The notes under the pieces are model-generated. The model searched no databases. It saw only the letters and a program-made list of their open reading frames with translations, and had not been told where the DNA came from. The position numbers and the translations under genes are program-made. A stretch of 64,000 nt of DNA from the NCBI RefSeq assembly GCF_046244385.1, contig NZ_CP176366.1:1364001-1428000 (forward strand), written 5' to 3'. This stretch comes from Methanospirillum stamsii. GTDB lineage: Archaea > Halobacteriota > Methanomicrobia > Methanomicrobiales > Methanospirillaceae. Below, one piece after another: positions 9,432 through 17,858 of this stretch; the stretch's first letter is position 1; the number at the start of each line of letters is the position of its first letter.

Positions 9432-11144
9432 ATGCCTCAATTCCGGATCGGCACAGATGACTTTAAAGAACTCATCGATGAAGGTGGGTATTTTGTAGAT
9501 AAGACTCTCCTTATCCGGGAGATCATCGAAGGTAGTAAAGTAACCCTGCTCCCCCGTCCCCGGAGGTTTGGTAAGACTCTGAACATGACTATGCTCCGGT
9601 ACTTTTTTGAAAAGACCGAGATAAGTAACGCATACCTCTTTGAGGGCCTTGAAATCGCAAAGTACCCGGAATACATGAAACATCAGGGTCAGTATCCGGT
9701 AATTTATCTCAGTTTAAAAGATTTCAAACGTGCCTCATTTGAAAGTTTTCTTCAGGCGGTTCAGATAGAAATCAGCCGGTTATTTCAGACCTTCTCACAT
9801 ATCCAATCTATTTTGGATAATGGAAGAAAAGAGAGATTTTTACGTATTTGTAGAGAGGAGGGAGATATCGATGATTATTATAGCAGCCTGAAAGAACTCA
9901 TCCTCTACTGTTATCAGTACTATCAAAAACCGGTAATTGTTATCATTGATGAATATGATGCACCGATGATTGAAGCATGGACAAACGGGTATTATGATAA
10001 AATCTCACAATTCATGCGGTTTTGGCTTGGTGGTAGCCTCAAACCTGATAATGCTCTTGCTCTTTATCGTGCAGTGGTCACCGGGATCCTCCGGGTTGCT
10101 AAAGAGTCAATTTTTTCAGAGCTCAATAACCTCAAAGTCTGTACAACCCTTCAACAGAATAATCTGGCGTCCATGTTTGGTTTTACCGAAGAGGATATCA
10201 ATAAAATACTTCATGATTTTCAAATTACAGAACATGGTTTGCTCATCAGAGAATGGTATAATGGGTATTTATTTGGTTCAAATACAATCTACAATCCCTG
10301 GTCCGTAACAACCTATATTGATAATCTTCCGGATGAGCCAGGTCCACACTGGCTCAATACCTCCTCAAATCTGTTAATCTACGAAGAGCTTGAGGCCGGA
10401 GGTCCGGAAATAAAGAGGGATCTGGAACATCTCCTGTCAGGGCAGGATCTTCGGTATCCGCTATCAGAAACCATTACCTTCAAAGATATCGGAATTTCTC
10501 CGTCAAACATCTGGAGTTTTTTATATTTTTCCGGATACCTTTGTGCTGATGATCCACAGCCAGATATCCGTGGCCGGAGTGCGTACCGGCTCTCCATACC
10601 AAACAAGGAGATCAGTTTTGCATACGAGACTTTCATTGAACGGATCTATCCGGGAAAGCCTGGTGGTCTTGATGCACTTATGGATTGGTTCATTCATTCT
10701 AATCCCGTTATTGAACTCGAAAAACTTCTTCAGGATCTGGCTTTGCAACTTGTCAGTATGTATGATCTTGCGAAACTGCCTGAAGCTGTATTTCATGCCT
10801 TCGTTCTGGGTCTGCTTGCAAATCTTCGATATGTCTACGAAATCCGGTCAAATCCGGAGTCCGGATATGGCAGGGCAGATATCATCATGGTTCCAAAGAG
10901 CCCAAAGTATCCCACCGCATATGTCATAGAGTTCAAATCAATTAGTCAAAAGAAAGATCTGATACGGTCATGTTCCTCTGCATTAGCACAAATACGGGAG
11001 AGAGGATATCCTGTTGTTGTTCATAATGTAGGGATTCCCCTGGAACAGATAAGGTCACTGGCAATCATTTTGCAGGGAAAACAGGTAATGGTTGGAGAAG
11101 AAGGGGTGGGTGAAAACCGCAAAGGCCTTGGTTTTTGTAGATAA
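9432..11144 (+). CDS. AAA-ATPase-like protein with PD-(D/E)XK nuclease domain (copy 2)
   Basis: This 570-residue tandem paralogue of the preceding gene carries the same P-loop (RPRRFGKTL), IIDEYDAPM and nuclease motifs (GRADIIMV and VIEFK). The N-terminal 200 and C-terminal 240 residues are almost identical to copy 1. The centre, roughly residues 230-310, is clearly diverged (LKVCTTLQQNNLASMFGFTE against LDVSTTLQPGPLSSMFGFTE). This mosaic suggests gene conversion of the ends or selection for a different central region. The intergenic sequence before the start is also copied from copy 1 (AATCAGGAT.CCAATATG). Confidence 0.9.
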   Translation: MPQFRIGTDDFKELIDEGGYFVDKTLLIREIIEGSKVTLLPRPRRFGKTLNMTMLRYFFEKTEISNAYLFEGLEIAKYPEYMKHQGQYPVIYLSLKDFKRASFESFLQAVQIEISRLFQTFSHIQSILDNGRKERFLRICREEGDIDDYYSSLKELILYCYQYYQKPVIVIIDEYDAPMIEAWTNGYYDKISQFMRFWLGGSLKPDNALALYRAVVTGILRVAKESIFSELNNLKVCTTLQQNNLASMFGFTEEDINKILHDFQITEHGLLIREWYNGYLFGSNTIYNPWSVTTYIDNLPDEPGPHWLNTSSNLLIYEELEAGGPEIKRDLEHLLSGQDLRYPLSETITFKDIGISPSNIWSFLYFSGYLCADDPQPDIRGRSAYRLSIPNKEISFAYETFIERIYPGKPGGLDALMDWFIHSNPVIELEKLLQDLALQLVSMYDLAKLPEAVFHAFVLGLLANLRYVYEIRSNPESGYGRADIIMVPKSPKYPTAYVIEFKSISQKKDLIRSCSSALAQIRERGYPVVVHNVGIPLEQIRSLAIILQGKQVMVGEEGVGENRKGLGFCR

Positions 11145-11222
11145 CCGTAATTCAATCCGAGTAACTTTGACAACAAATTTCTCCTTAAAGGAATACTAAA
11201 CCCTTATAATTCAGGTTGACAT

Positions 11223-11350
11223 ATGCCAAAATTCCGGATAGGTACAGATAATTTCAAAGAACTTATCGACGAAGATGGTTATTTTTTAAGATAAGACTCT
11301 CCTTATCCGGGAGATCATCGAAGGCAGTAAAGTAACCCCTGTTCCCGATC
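11223..11350 (+). pseudogene. 5' remnant of a third AAA-ATPase-like copy
   Basis: A start codon in the same upstream context as copies 1 and 2 is followed by MPKFRIGTDNFKELIDEDGY, the N-terminus of the family. The frame breaks at about 11290 (TTTTTTAAGATAAGACTCTC against TTTTGTAGATAAGACTCTC), and nucleotide similarity fades at about 11345 before the P-loop is complete. Similarity is replaced by transposase remnant sequence. A possible later fragment of the same family is found at 19585-19625. Confidence 0.8.
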
Positions 11351-11362
11351 CCAATCCTCCGT

Positions 11363-11675
11363 TTATTGTTGGTCTGAAGGTAATAGTCGGTGTTGTGAAA
11401 TAAACCGGGATCTGTAGGGACTGAACAGCTTCAAAGTGATCACTAGCATACTTGACCCTCTCACCAAAGAGTTCTTTCTCCCTGTCTGCTCCAAAACTTT
11501 TTCTGTCTTCTTTTGCATGCCCACATACCAAACCTGAGCATCTTGATCCATCTGAAAATCAACCAGACTAACGCGATGCAATTGTTTCAAAAGCATTTCT
11601 ACACTCACCTTGTTTTCTTTGAGCTCTGTCAGCATAGTTCGCAGTGCAATTTTCAACTAGAGTGCGAGTGTACAT
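11363..11675 (-). pseudogene. Transposase remnant (IS1634/IS4-like), C-terminal part, split by an IS
   Basis: The minus strand encodes KIALRTMLTELKENKVSVEM, then QLHRVSLVDF and VWYVGMQKKTEKVLEQTG. This resembles the C-terminal end of IS1634/IS4-type transposases. The N-terminal portion lies on the other side of the insertion complex at 16984-17376. Joining the two across a TACAT duplication restores the frame as FVCTLAL-stop-LKIAL. That internal codon is TAG, so the gene is dead even without the insertion. Confidence 0.65.
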
Positions 11676-11807
11676 CCTTGATTCCCGCTGACGCATAACG
11701 ATAAATCTCCTCATTCTCTTTTAATCCTTCTAACTCCCCTCAATCATGGATCGATATCTTTATCATCGTTACGTGTCTAATAATATACATAACGAGGAAG
11801 AATAATC

Positions 11808-11952
11808 ATGGTGGCAATTGTGTACCAAAAAGATAAACGATCCGGGATCACGTATGCATATCATTCCATATCCTTCTGGGACAAAGAAAAGAAACAATCA
11901 CGGGCCCGTCGGACTTTGATTGGACGAGTTGATAACATCACCGGAGAAATTG
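11808..11952 (+). pseudogene. IS-A transposase, N-terminal part
   Basis: The ATG at 11808 opens MVAIVYQKDKRSGITYAYHS, then FWDKEKKQSRARRTLIGRVD, an N-terminus known from IS1634-like transposases. The frame reads 48 codons plus one base, up to the end of the AGAAATTG target duplication. It resumes in the same frame at 15500 (ATT-G/TC-CCG). With the insertion removed the product would have about 536 residues and no other defect. Confidence 0.85.
11945..11952. repeat. Target-site duplication of the ISL3 element, left copy
   Basis: AGAAATTG stands directly before the left ISL3 end and again at 15492-15499 directly after the right end. Eight-base duplications are typical for the ISL3 family. Confidence 0.9.
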
Positions 11953-12136
11953 GGCTCATCGCTACTTTGAGTGGGTAATTACAAAACCATAAGGGGAAAA
12001 TCAAGGGTGGGGGTGCTCCGCCCCCCTCCCTTGAACCCAACCCCCAGGCAATGATAGGCTCGGTGGGATGGGCGAGCATCCCACCTTCGCGAGAGATTAA
12101 GTTAAACAGATTTACAATAAAGATAAAAATAACTTT

Positions 12137-12256
12137 ATGACGGGATATCCTCTAGAAAAAGATGCCATTCAATTGGTTCTAGGATTGAAAGAACCTTGGT
12201 CTGTAACACAAGTTTCCTTTTCAGATACTGAAAAAAGACTCGATATTTATATTGAT
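12137..12256 (+). pseudogene. ISL3-family transposase, N-terminal part
   Basis: The ATG at 12137 starts MTGYPLEKDAIQLVLGLKEP and the frame runs to RLDIYID at the ATTGAT duplication. It continues in frame at 14371 as FQRGAKFPCPSCG, the zinc-binding region of ISL3 transposases. The two parts therefore belong to one gene split by the inner IS. Confidence 0.85.
12251..12256. repeat. Target-site duplication of the inner IS, left copy
   Basis: ATTGAT stands just before the inner IS and again at 14365-14370 just after it. Removing the IS and one copy restores the ISL3 transposase frame exactly. Confidence 0.88.
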
Positions 12257-14364
12257 TTCCCATTCCGCTCCCCCCCTAAAAAAACCGAATAATTTATGAA
12301 GGTCGGTCTTCGCTTAATATATAAAAGCTTACATATATATCTCAGAATATAATATTAACTAAGCAGAATGTCTCATCGACACACTTCTGCAAGTAAGCGG
12401 ACAGCCAAACCGACCCACGTAACCCGGACCAAACAATCCTTTGACGATCAATTGCGGCGAATCTCCGATGAAAAAGAGGATAATTCACTCATCATTCCTT
12501 TCTCCCTCCTCGTAATTGCTTCATACCTCAACCGCCTTCACTTCAAGGAAATCATAAACGAACGATTGCGCTGGGATCCCGCCCAATGGAAATACAGTCC
12601 CGGGGTCCTGGCTCAAATCATGGTTCTTTCAGTTTTTGTCCCTTCCAGAAAAAAGGTTGCTCTTTCCCGTATCCACGAAGCTTTCGCGGGGATTGACCTG
12701 ACTTATCTTGTTGGCGAGGAGATTGACCCTGAATCTCTCAATGATGATCTCTTTGGTCAGCTTCTTGACCGAATGTATGAATATGGGTGCTCTACTCTGT
12801 ATCGCTCGATCTCATTAACCGTTCGAACAACGTTTGACCTTCCTCATAATTACTTCCTTCATTCAGACACCACATCCCACGTTCTTACCGGTGAATATGA
12901 ATGTTCTCAAACCCAGGAAATCTCCACAGTAATAAAGCCAACATATGGCGTTAGTAAAGAAAAGAGAGCAGATCTGAAGCAAATAATGTCAGGCTCAGTT
13001 ACGGATGGTGATGGTCTTGTACTCTTTTGTCATATACTAGATGGAAACACTGCTGACTGTGAATACAACAATCTCATGATCTCTGCCTTGCAATCCGTCT
13101 ACGGAGATGAATTCGGGGAATATACCTACATAGCTGATTGTAAAGTCCTCACGGAAAAAAATCTCAAATTGATTTACAAGGGCGTTAAGAGCGGGGATCC
13201 AGTTAAGATTATTTCATGTCTTCCTGATAATTTCGGAGGAAAATTGTCCGAAAAAATGCGAAAAATTGCTTATCTGGAGAATAATTGGGAGTCCCTTGGG
13301 ATTTGTTGCCAGTACCCGTCTGGTAAAAACTCTGAACCAGAGTATTGGTCCAGAACATATCAAAAGGACGTCTGTGGCCATCCGATGTGGGTTCATGTTT
13401 ACCGGAAAAAAGAGGCAGAGAAACATCTTGAGCGATATCTGAACGATGAACGCAGGAAATTTGAAACGGATTTGGATGTTCTTACTTCAAAAGAGTTTAT
13501 GTGTGAACCGGATGCACGGACAGAACTCGAGAATTTCATAAAAAAGCATAAAAAATCAATCTTTTCGGCAGAATTGTCTCTTATTTCAACAACAAAAGAG
13601 AAACGGCCAGTGGGACGCCCCTCGAAGATTCCAAAACCATCGGTAATAGAGACCACCTGGAGTTTTTGTGCAGGGGAGATTCGTGGCGATGAAGCGAAGA
13701 TTGAACGGAAAAGAAGGAAAATTGATTCATTCTGTCTGCTCACATCAATCTCCCCTGAAGAAATGAACAGTAGAGAAGTCCTCCTCAACTATAAACGACA
13801 GAATGTCGTCGAATCGATGTTTTCTCTGCTCAAAGAACCACTCCTTGCCTCAACAATATTTCTTGAAAAACCGGAGCGAATCGAAGCTCTCATGACGATT
13901 CTTTATTTCAGTGTGCTTATGCACGGGATCCTTCAACTGATCACCAGAAACAGAATTGAAAAACTTCCGAAGGTTCCGAAGATTGGGCCTGAAAACCGAC
14001 CACTTATCCGTCCGAAATCAGGTACCGTCTTGAACATTCTCGAAAATTTTGAGATTATCACCGTAGATGGCGTGTTAAAGAAAATTCGCTCTAAACAGAA
14101 AAAAAGGAGTGAACAACTGGATTTAATGATGTATTTAGTAGACTTTGACCCTGCCGTGATTTGATCGGGTTGGGGGAGGAGGTTCAATGGGATAGCTTGA
14201 GCTATGGACAAATTTTTGATACCGATTTCGGGTATTAAGCTGGTGGAGCTCGCTGGTGAGCATCTGATTTGTGGTTAACGAAAATCAGGGCGATTTTTTG
14301 GGAGGAACTCACCAGCGCTTGTACAAATTTGTACGCATTTGCTGAGGGGGGTCCGGAATAGGAA
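12257..14364 (+). mobile_element. Innermost insertion sequence (IS-C), IS1634-like, intact
   Basis: The 2108-base element has inverted ends TTCCCATTCCGCTCCCCCC (left) and TTCCTATTCCGGACCCCCC (right, minus strand), and a 6-base ATTGAT duplication. It carries one complete transposase gene. About 110 bases precede the gene and 200 follow it; the downstream part has no other open frame worth calling. Being the only unbroken element of the nest, it is the most recent insertion. Confidence 0.88.
12368..14164 (+). CDS. Transposase of IS-C (DDE, IS1634/IS4-like)
   Basis: The protein is full length with 598 residues. It has a basic N-terminus (MSHRHTSASKRTAKPTHVTR) and a family N-terminal helical domain (VIASYLNRLHFKEIINERL). 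Catalytic-core motifs follow: first Asp in FLHSDTTSHVLTGEYE, second in YTYIADCKVL, Glu in NVVESMFSLLKEP. It cuts and rejoins the ends of its own element. The frame is intact, so the element may still be active. The best family guess is IS1634 or a close IS4 relative; exact assignment needs a comparison with ISfinder. Confidence 0.88.
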   Translation: MSHRHTSASKRTAKPTHVTRTKQSFDDQLRRISDEKEDNSLIIPFSLLVIASYLNRLHFKEIINERLRWDPAQWKYSPGVLAQIMVLSVFVPSRKKVALSRIHEAFAGIDLTYLVGEEIDPESLNDDLFGQLLDRMYEYGCSTLYRSISLTVRTTFDLPHNYFLHSDTTSHVLTGEYECSQTQEISTVIKPTYGVSKEKRADLKQIMSGSVTDGDGLVLFCHILDGNTADCEYNNLMISALQSVYGDEFGEYTYIADCKVLTEKNLKLIYKGVKSGDPVKIISCLPDNFGGKLSEKMRKIAYLENNWESLGICCQYPSGKNSEPEYWSRTYQKDVCGHPMWVHVYRKKEAEKHLERYLNDERRKFETDLDVLTSKEFMCEPDARTELENFIKKHKKSIFSAELSLISTTKEKRPVGRPSKIPKPSVIETTWSFCAGEIRGDEAKIERKRRKIDSFCLLTSISPEEMNSREVLLNYKRQNVVESMFSLLKEPLLASTIFLEKPERIEALMTILYFSVLMHGILQLITRNRIEKLPKVPKIGPENRPLIRPKSGTVLNILENFEIITVDGVLKKIRSKQKKRSEQLDLMMYLVDFDPAVI

Positions 14365-14370
14365 ATTGAT

Positions 14371-15477
14371 TTTCAACGAGGAGCAAAATTCCCTTGTCCG
14401 TCCTGTGGAACAGAGTTATGCGATGTACACGATACAATAGATAAAGAATGGCGTCATCTCGATTTTTTTCAATATCCCTCCTATATTCATGCAAGAGTCC
14501 CAAGGATATACTGTGATCAATGTAAAGTCATTATGATCGATGTTCCATGGTCGAGAAAAATGAGCTCATTTACAAGTCTTTTTGAACATATGGTTGTATT
14601 AATGGCTCAATCTATGCAAATCAGCAAAGTGGCTGAGTTGGTCCATGAACATGATACACGAATCTGGAGGATAATCAAACATTATGTTAAAAAAGCATTG
14701 AAAAAGGAAGATTATTCTAATGTAACTGCAGTATGTGTTGATGAAACTTCTGAAAGAAAAGGTCACAATTATATTACGATTTTCGCTGACAAGAAGACTG
14801 GGAAAGTTCTTTTTGTGACGAGAGGAAAAGATTCAAGCACTATTGGGAGGTTTTTTACTGAATTATTATGTCATCATGGAAACCCTTGGAAAATTGAACA
14901 AGTATCTTGCGATATGTCTCCAGCATTTATTTCCGGAATATCAGAGTATTTAGTCAATGCGAATATAATTTTTGACAAATTTCATGTGATGCAGTTAGTC
15001 AATAAAGCAATTGATGAGGTAAGAAGAGTAGAGCAAAAAGAGAATTCAATCCTTAAAAAAACTCGATATATTTGGTTAAAATCAATAAATAGACTAACAG
15101 AAAAGCAAAGTCAGGCTCTATGTTCATTACGTTCTTTGAATCTTAAAACAGCAAGAGCATACCAAATGAAATTGAACTTTCAGGAAATTTGAAAAATTCA
15201 AGATCGGGATGAAGCACATCTTTACCTCAAGAAATGGTACTTTTGGTTAACTCACTCTAGGCTTGACCCTATGATCTCACTGGCTAAAACCATTCGAAAC
15301 CACTGGGAAGGGATATTGAATTATTTTGAGTGTCGGTTTACAAATGCACTGATGGAAGGACTAAATAGTGTCGTTCAATCGTTGAAAAGAAGTGCAAGAG
15401 GGTATAAAAATACTGATAATTTCATCACTATGATCTATTTACGCTGTGGGAAACTCAATTTTGACTTACCCACTTGA
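14371..15477 (+). pseudogene. ISL3-family transposase, main part, with in-frame TGA
   Basis: This part continues the frame from 12256. It begins FQRGAKFPCPSCGTELCDVH (zinc-ribbon cysteines), then a helix-turn-helix segment (ISKVAELVHEHDTRIWRII) and the ISL3 DDE core: AVCVDETSERKGHNY, VSCDMSPAFISGI, and the final Glu in FTNALMEGLNSVVQSLKR. A TGA at 15190-15192 sits in frame between LNFQEI and KIQDRDEAHLYLKKW. The position probably held TGG (Trp). With the nested IS removed the gene would code for about 408 residues. Confidence 0.88.
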
Positions 15478-15491
15478 AATAGCGAAGAGGC

Positions 15492-15499
15492 AGAAATTG
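15492..15499. repeat. Target-site duplication of the ISL3 element, right copy
   Basis: AGAAATTG, identical to 11945-11952, directly follows the ISL3 right end. It restores the interrupted IS-A transposase frame when one copy is removed. Confidence 0.9.
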
Positions 15500-16965
15500 T
15501 CCCGACAGATGGAAGGAATAGAAAAAAGGCCGAGGAAAAACCCCCAATAAATGGGGGAAGGCCAGCAATCAATAGTGTTAAACGGACCTTCTTCGGAGCA
15601 ACATATCTGCTGGATGCTATCGGAGAAAAATTAGGGATCACTCAGGATTTGAAACAGTGTTTCCCTGATACCTACAAGCAAATTCTGTCACTTGCGTACT
15701 ATTTGATCCTTGAAGACAGTACGCCCATGTATCGCTTTGAGAAGTGGGGAATCCTTCATAAGCATCCCTATGGGGATAATATCACCTCTCAACGTAGTAG
15801 CGAACTGTTTGCTAGCATTACTGAAGAGGACAAACAACGGTTCTTCACTCTACAAGGTAAGAGAAGAGTTGAACAGGAATTTTGGGCATATGACACAACA
15901 ACCCTGTCAAGCTATTCAGAAACCCTGAGACAAGTCCAGTATGGACATAACAAAGAGCATGATCAGTTATCTCAATTGAAACTTGCACTTGTCTTTGGAC
16001 AGGATTCTAACCTCCCTTTCTATTACAGAAAACTTGCAGGCAATATTCCCGATTCCAAAACTATCCATCGTCTGTTAGAAGAACTGGAGATTCTTGGGTA
16101 TTCTAAAGTAAAACTGGTCATGGATCGAGGGTTTTATAGTGAGTACAATATTAACTGCCTGTATCAGAATCATGTAAAATTCCTTGTGTCTGCAAAGATG
16201 TCGTTAAACTTCATCCGAAACGAATTAGATGAGATATACGAATCATTCCGCAGTTTCGAAAATTACAACGATAATTATGAATTCTATTGCAGAACCGTTC
16301 GGTCTTCCTGGAATTACACGCAAAAACGCCCATACAAAGGGGATAATCTGAAGGAATCTCGTCGGATTTACATCCACTATTATTATAACATCGATCAGGC
16401 AGCTGATGATGAAAAAGACTTTGATCGAAAGCTAATCTCATTAAAGCAGGAATTAGAGTCTGGTGAACGCGTTCTACAACATGAGAAACTCTATCAGCAA
16501 TTTTTCACATGGAAGACAACACCTAAACGGGGAACTCAGGTGATGGTCAAGGAGGAGAGCGTGATCGAAGCTAAACGCTATTTTGGATTCTTTGCCCTGA
16601 TTACCAATGAGACCATGAATGCAGTAACTGCCCTTGAACTTTATCGGAACAAAGATGTGGTCGAAAAGGCCTTCGGAAATCTCAAAGAACGGTTGAACAT
16701 GCGTCGAACCCTGGTTTCTTCAGAACAAAGTCTTGATGGAAAACTGTTTGTCCAGTTTGTGGCCCTGATTTATCTCTCATATATAAAAAAGCAGATGCAG
16801 GAGAAGGATCTTGTCAAAAGATTTTCAATTCCTGGTTTATTGGATAAGCTGGATGTGATTGAATGCTTCGAACAGCCGGGAAAAGCTCTGCAAGTGGGTG
16901 AGATGGTGGAAAAACTTAAGCAGTTATATTACGATCTTGGGGTAACTCCCCCTACATCGTTATGA
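15500..16965 (+). pseudogene. IS-A transposase, main part
   Basis: The frame continues from 11952 with VPTDGRNRKKAEEKPPINGG and runs unbroken to the stop at 16965. DDE motifs are visible: EFWAYDTTTLSSYSETL, KLVMDRGFYSEYN, and the Glu in VVEKAFGNLKERLNMRR, the usual Y/E motif of IS4/IS1634-type enzymes. The piece lacks its own start and N-terminal domain because the ISL3 element cut the gene after 48 codons. An internal ATG at 15649 exists, but the expected product would lack the N-terminal domain. Confidence 0.87.
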
Positions 16966-16983
16966 GGGGGCGGGAATGTAGGG

Positions 16984-17376
16984 TACATACAAAGATGATC
17001 CCAAAAACCCTCGATTCTTTCAGATGTCGAATTGGAGCAATTTCTTCAAACGTTTTTAAATCTCGAAAACTCTCTCGACATAATCACGTTCAAAATACAA
17101 CTTCACAACATCGTCTGTAGAAAGAGTTGGATCTGATGAATATAGGAGATATTTACCCTCCAATTGCTCATCCTCGATTCTTGCTTCATTATTGGTTCTC
17201 CAGTCGAGAGTAAAGCCATCCTGATGTACCTGTATTGTATATTCAAAAAATTTGGCACTTGTTTTAGGTGGAAATTTCTTAATTCTGTTAATAATCTCTT
17301 TTTCCTCCATTTTTAAGATTGACGAAACCGCCAAATATCTATCGTTCGCTTCAAAAAACGCCTTAATTGATTGCAT
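16984..17376 (-). pseudogene. Transposase remnant (IS1634/IS4-like), N-terminal part
   Basis: The minus strand reads MQSIKAFFEANDRYLAVSSI, then EGKYLLYSSDPTLSTDDVVK and FERDYVERVFE, which resembles the catalytic-Glu region of IS1634/IS4 transposases. At a run of A the frame shifts by one base and continues DLKTFEEIAPIRHLKESRVF and IIFVCT, which joins the C-terminal piece at 11363-11675 across the TACAT duplication. The 5' part of this gene is missing. It is therefore an old decayed element that served as target for IS-A. Confidence 0.7.
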
Positions 17377-17486
17377 CTCCGGATATCATTTGACCGCGAA
17401 ACAACAGAGGTTGTGCGGGTATTAACAGAATACATGGCATATTACAAAGGCCTGTCAAAGCATCTCCCGGATATCGTCCTGGAGAT
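17315..17486. repeat. 172-base direct repeat, left copy
   Basis: The segment starting AAGATTGACGAAAC and running through TTAATTGATTGCATCTCCGG to GAGAT recurs with the same length at 19400-19571, diverged but clearly homologous. The left copy overlaps the start of the transposase remnant. The pair encloses the DUF4143-type ATPase gene. Confidence 0.8.
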
Positions 17487-17858
17487 TAAGGAAGCAGACA
17501 AAAATGAATCGAAGGTCTATGTTGAGATTCAGACTAGCCATGATGGAATGATGGATTCTCACATACTTCGGTGCTGATACCTCATCGGAGTAGCGAATGC
17601 CAGGAAAGAAACTGATGATGTACGGATTATCACAATTCCTCATCATTGTATGGAACGAATAACATCCGGACACAATATTGTTTGCGGAAAAAATGTTATT
17701 TCGATTGAGGGTGTTGCCATGCTAACGTCTCAATAAAATGTTGGTAATTACTTTCACACCGTATGAAAAAACCTCTGATACAAATAAGATCGTCCAGTAA
17801 AAGCGAGATGAAGCAAAAGTCTGGATAGCCTGATGAGCCACCCCATTCATATAGGCAT
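17377..17858. other. Region of gene debris between transposase remnant and ATPase
   Basis: Plus-strand frames here look like a decayed coding sequence: TTEVVRVLTEYMAYYKGLSK, then SKVYVEIQTSHDGMMDSHIL, a stop, and VRIITIPHHCMERITSGHNI to about 17735. I do not recognise the family. The stretch shows no intact start or full domain. Confidence 0.4.

Larger units (their letters stand above)
11953..15491 (+). mobile_element. ISL3-family insertion sequence (IS-B), itself interrupted
   Basis: The left end GGCTCATCGCTACTTTGAGT and the right end (minus strand GCCTCTTCGCTATTTCAAGT) form imperfect inverted repeats with the GGCTC-TCG start usual for ISL3. The flanking 8-base duplication AGAAATTG is perfect. 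Without the 2.1-kb element nested in it, IS-B would be about 1.4 kb, the normal size. Between the left end and the transposase start is a GC-rich leader with two strong hairpins, around 12004-12031 and 12062-12086. Its transposase is broken by the nested IS and by a stop codon. Confidence 0.9.
11676..16983 (+). mobile_element. IS1634-like insertion sequence (IS-A), interrupted by a nested ISL3 element
   Basis: Outer ends show inverted repeats: on the left ATTCCCGC (11681-11688) followed five bases later by CATAACGAT; on the right, read on the minus strand, the same two blocks at 16977-16970 and onward. TACAT flanks the element (11671-11675 and 16984-16988), a plausible 5-base target duplication in the older transposase remnant. 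Its transposase is split into 11808-11952 and 15500-16965 by the ISL3 element. Exact ends are uncertain by a few bases because the outermost bases of the two repeats differ. Confidence 0.75.

Noticed and set aside
11640..11675. TAG in the old transposase remnant as a pyrrolysine codon
   Set aside because: The gene is also frameshifted, truncated and split by an insertion, so it is not translated as a functional protein. Decay explains the stop.
11861..12079. Minus-strand frame of 72 codons in the ISL3 leader
   Set aside because: It lies antisense to the leader and N-terminal transposase piece, is rich in Pro and Gly from the GC-rich hairpins, and resembles no protein.
15190..15192. TGA as a selenocysteine codon in the ISL3 transposase
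   Set aside because: The downstream sequence shows no clear stem-loop typical of a selenocysteine element, transposases do not use it, and Methanomicrobiales are not known to insert selenocysteine. A nonsense mutation is simpler.
17371..17577. Plus-strand frame of 68 codons near the transposase remnant
   Set aside because: It overlaps the direct repeat, has no known domain and continues past stops, so it was treated as debris instead of a gene.
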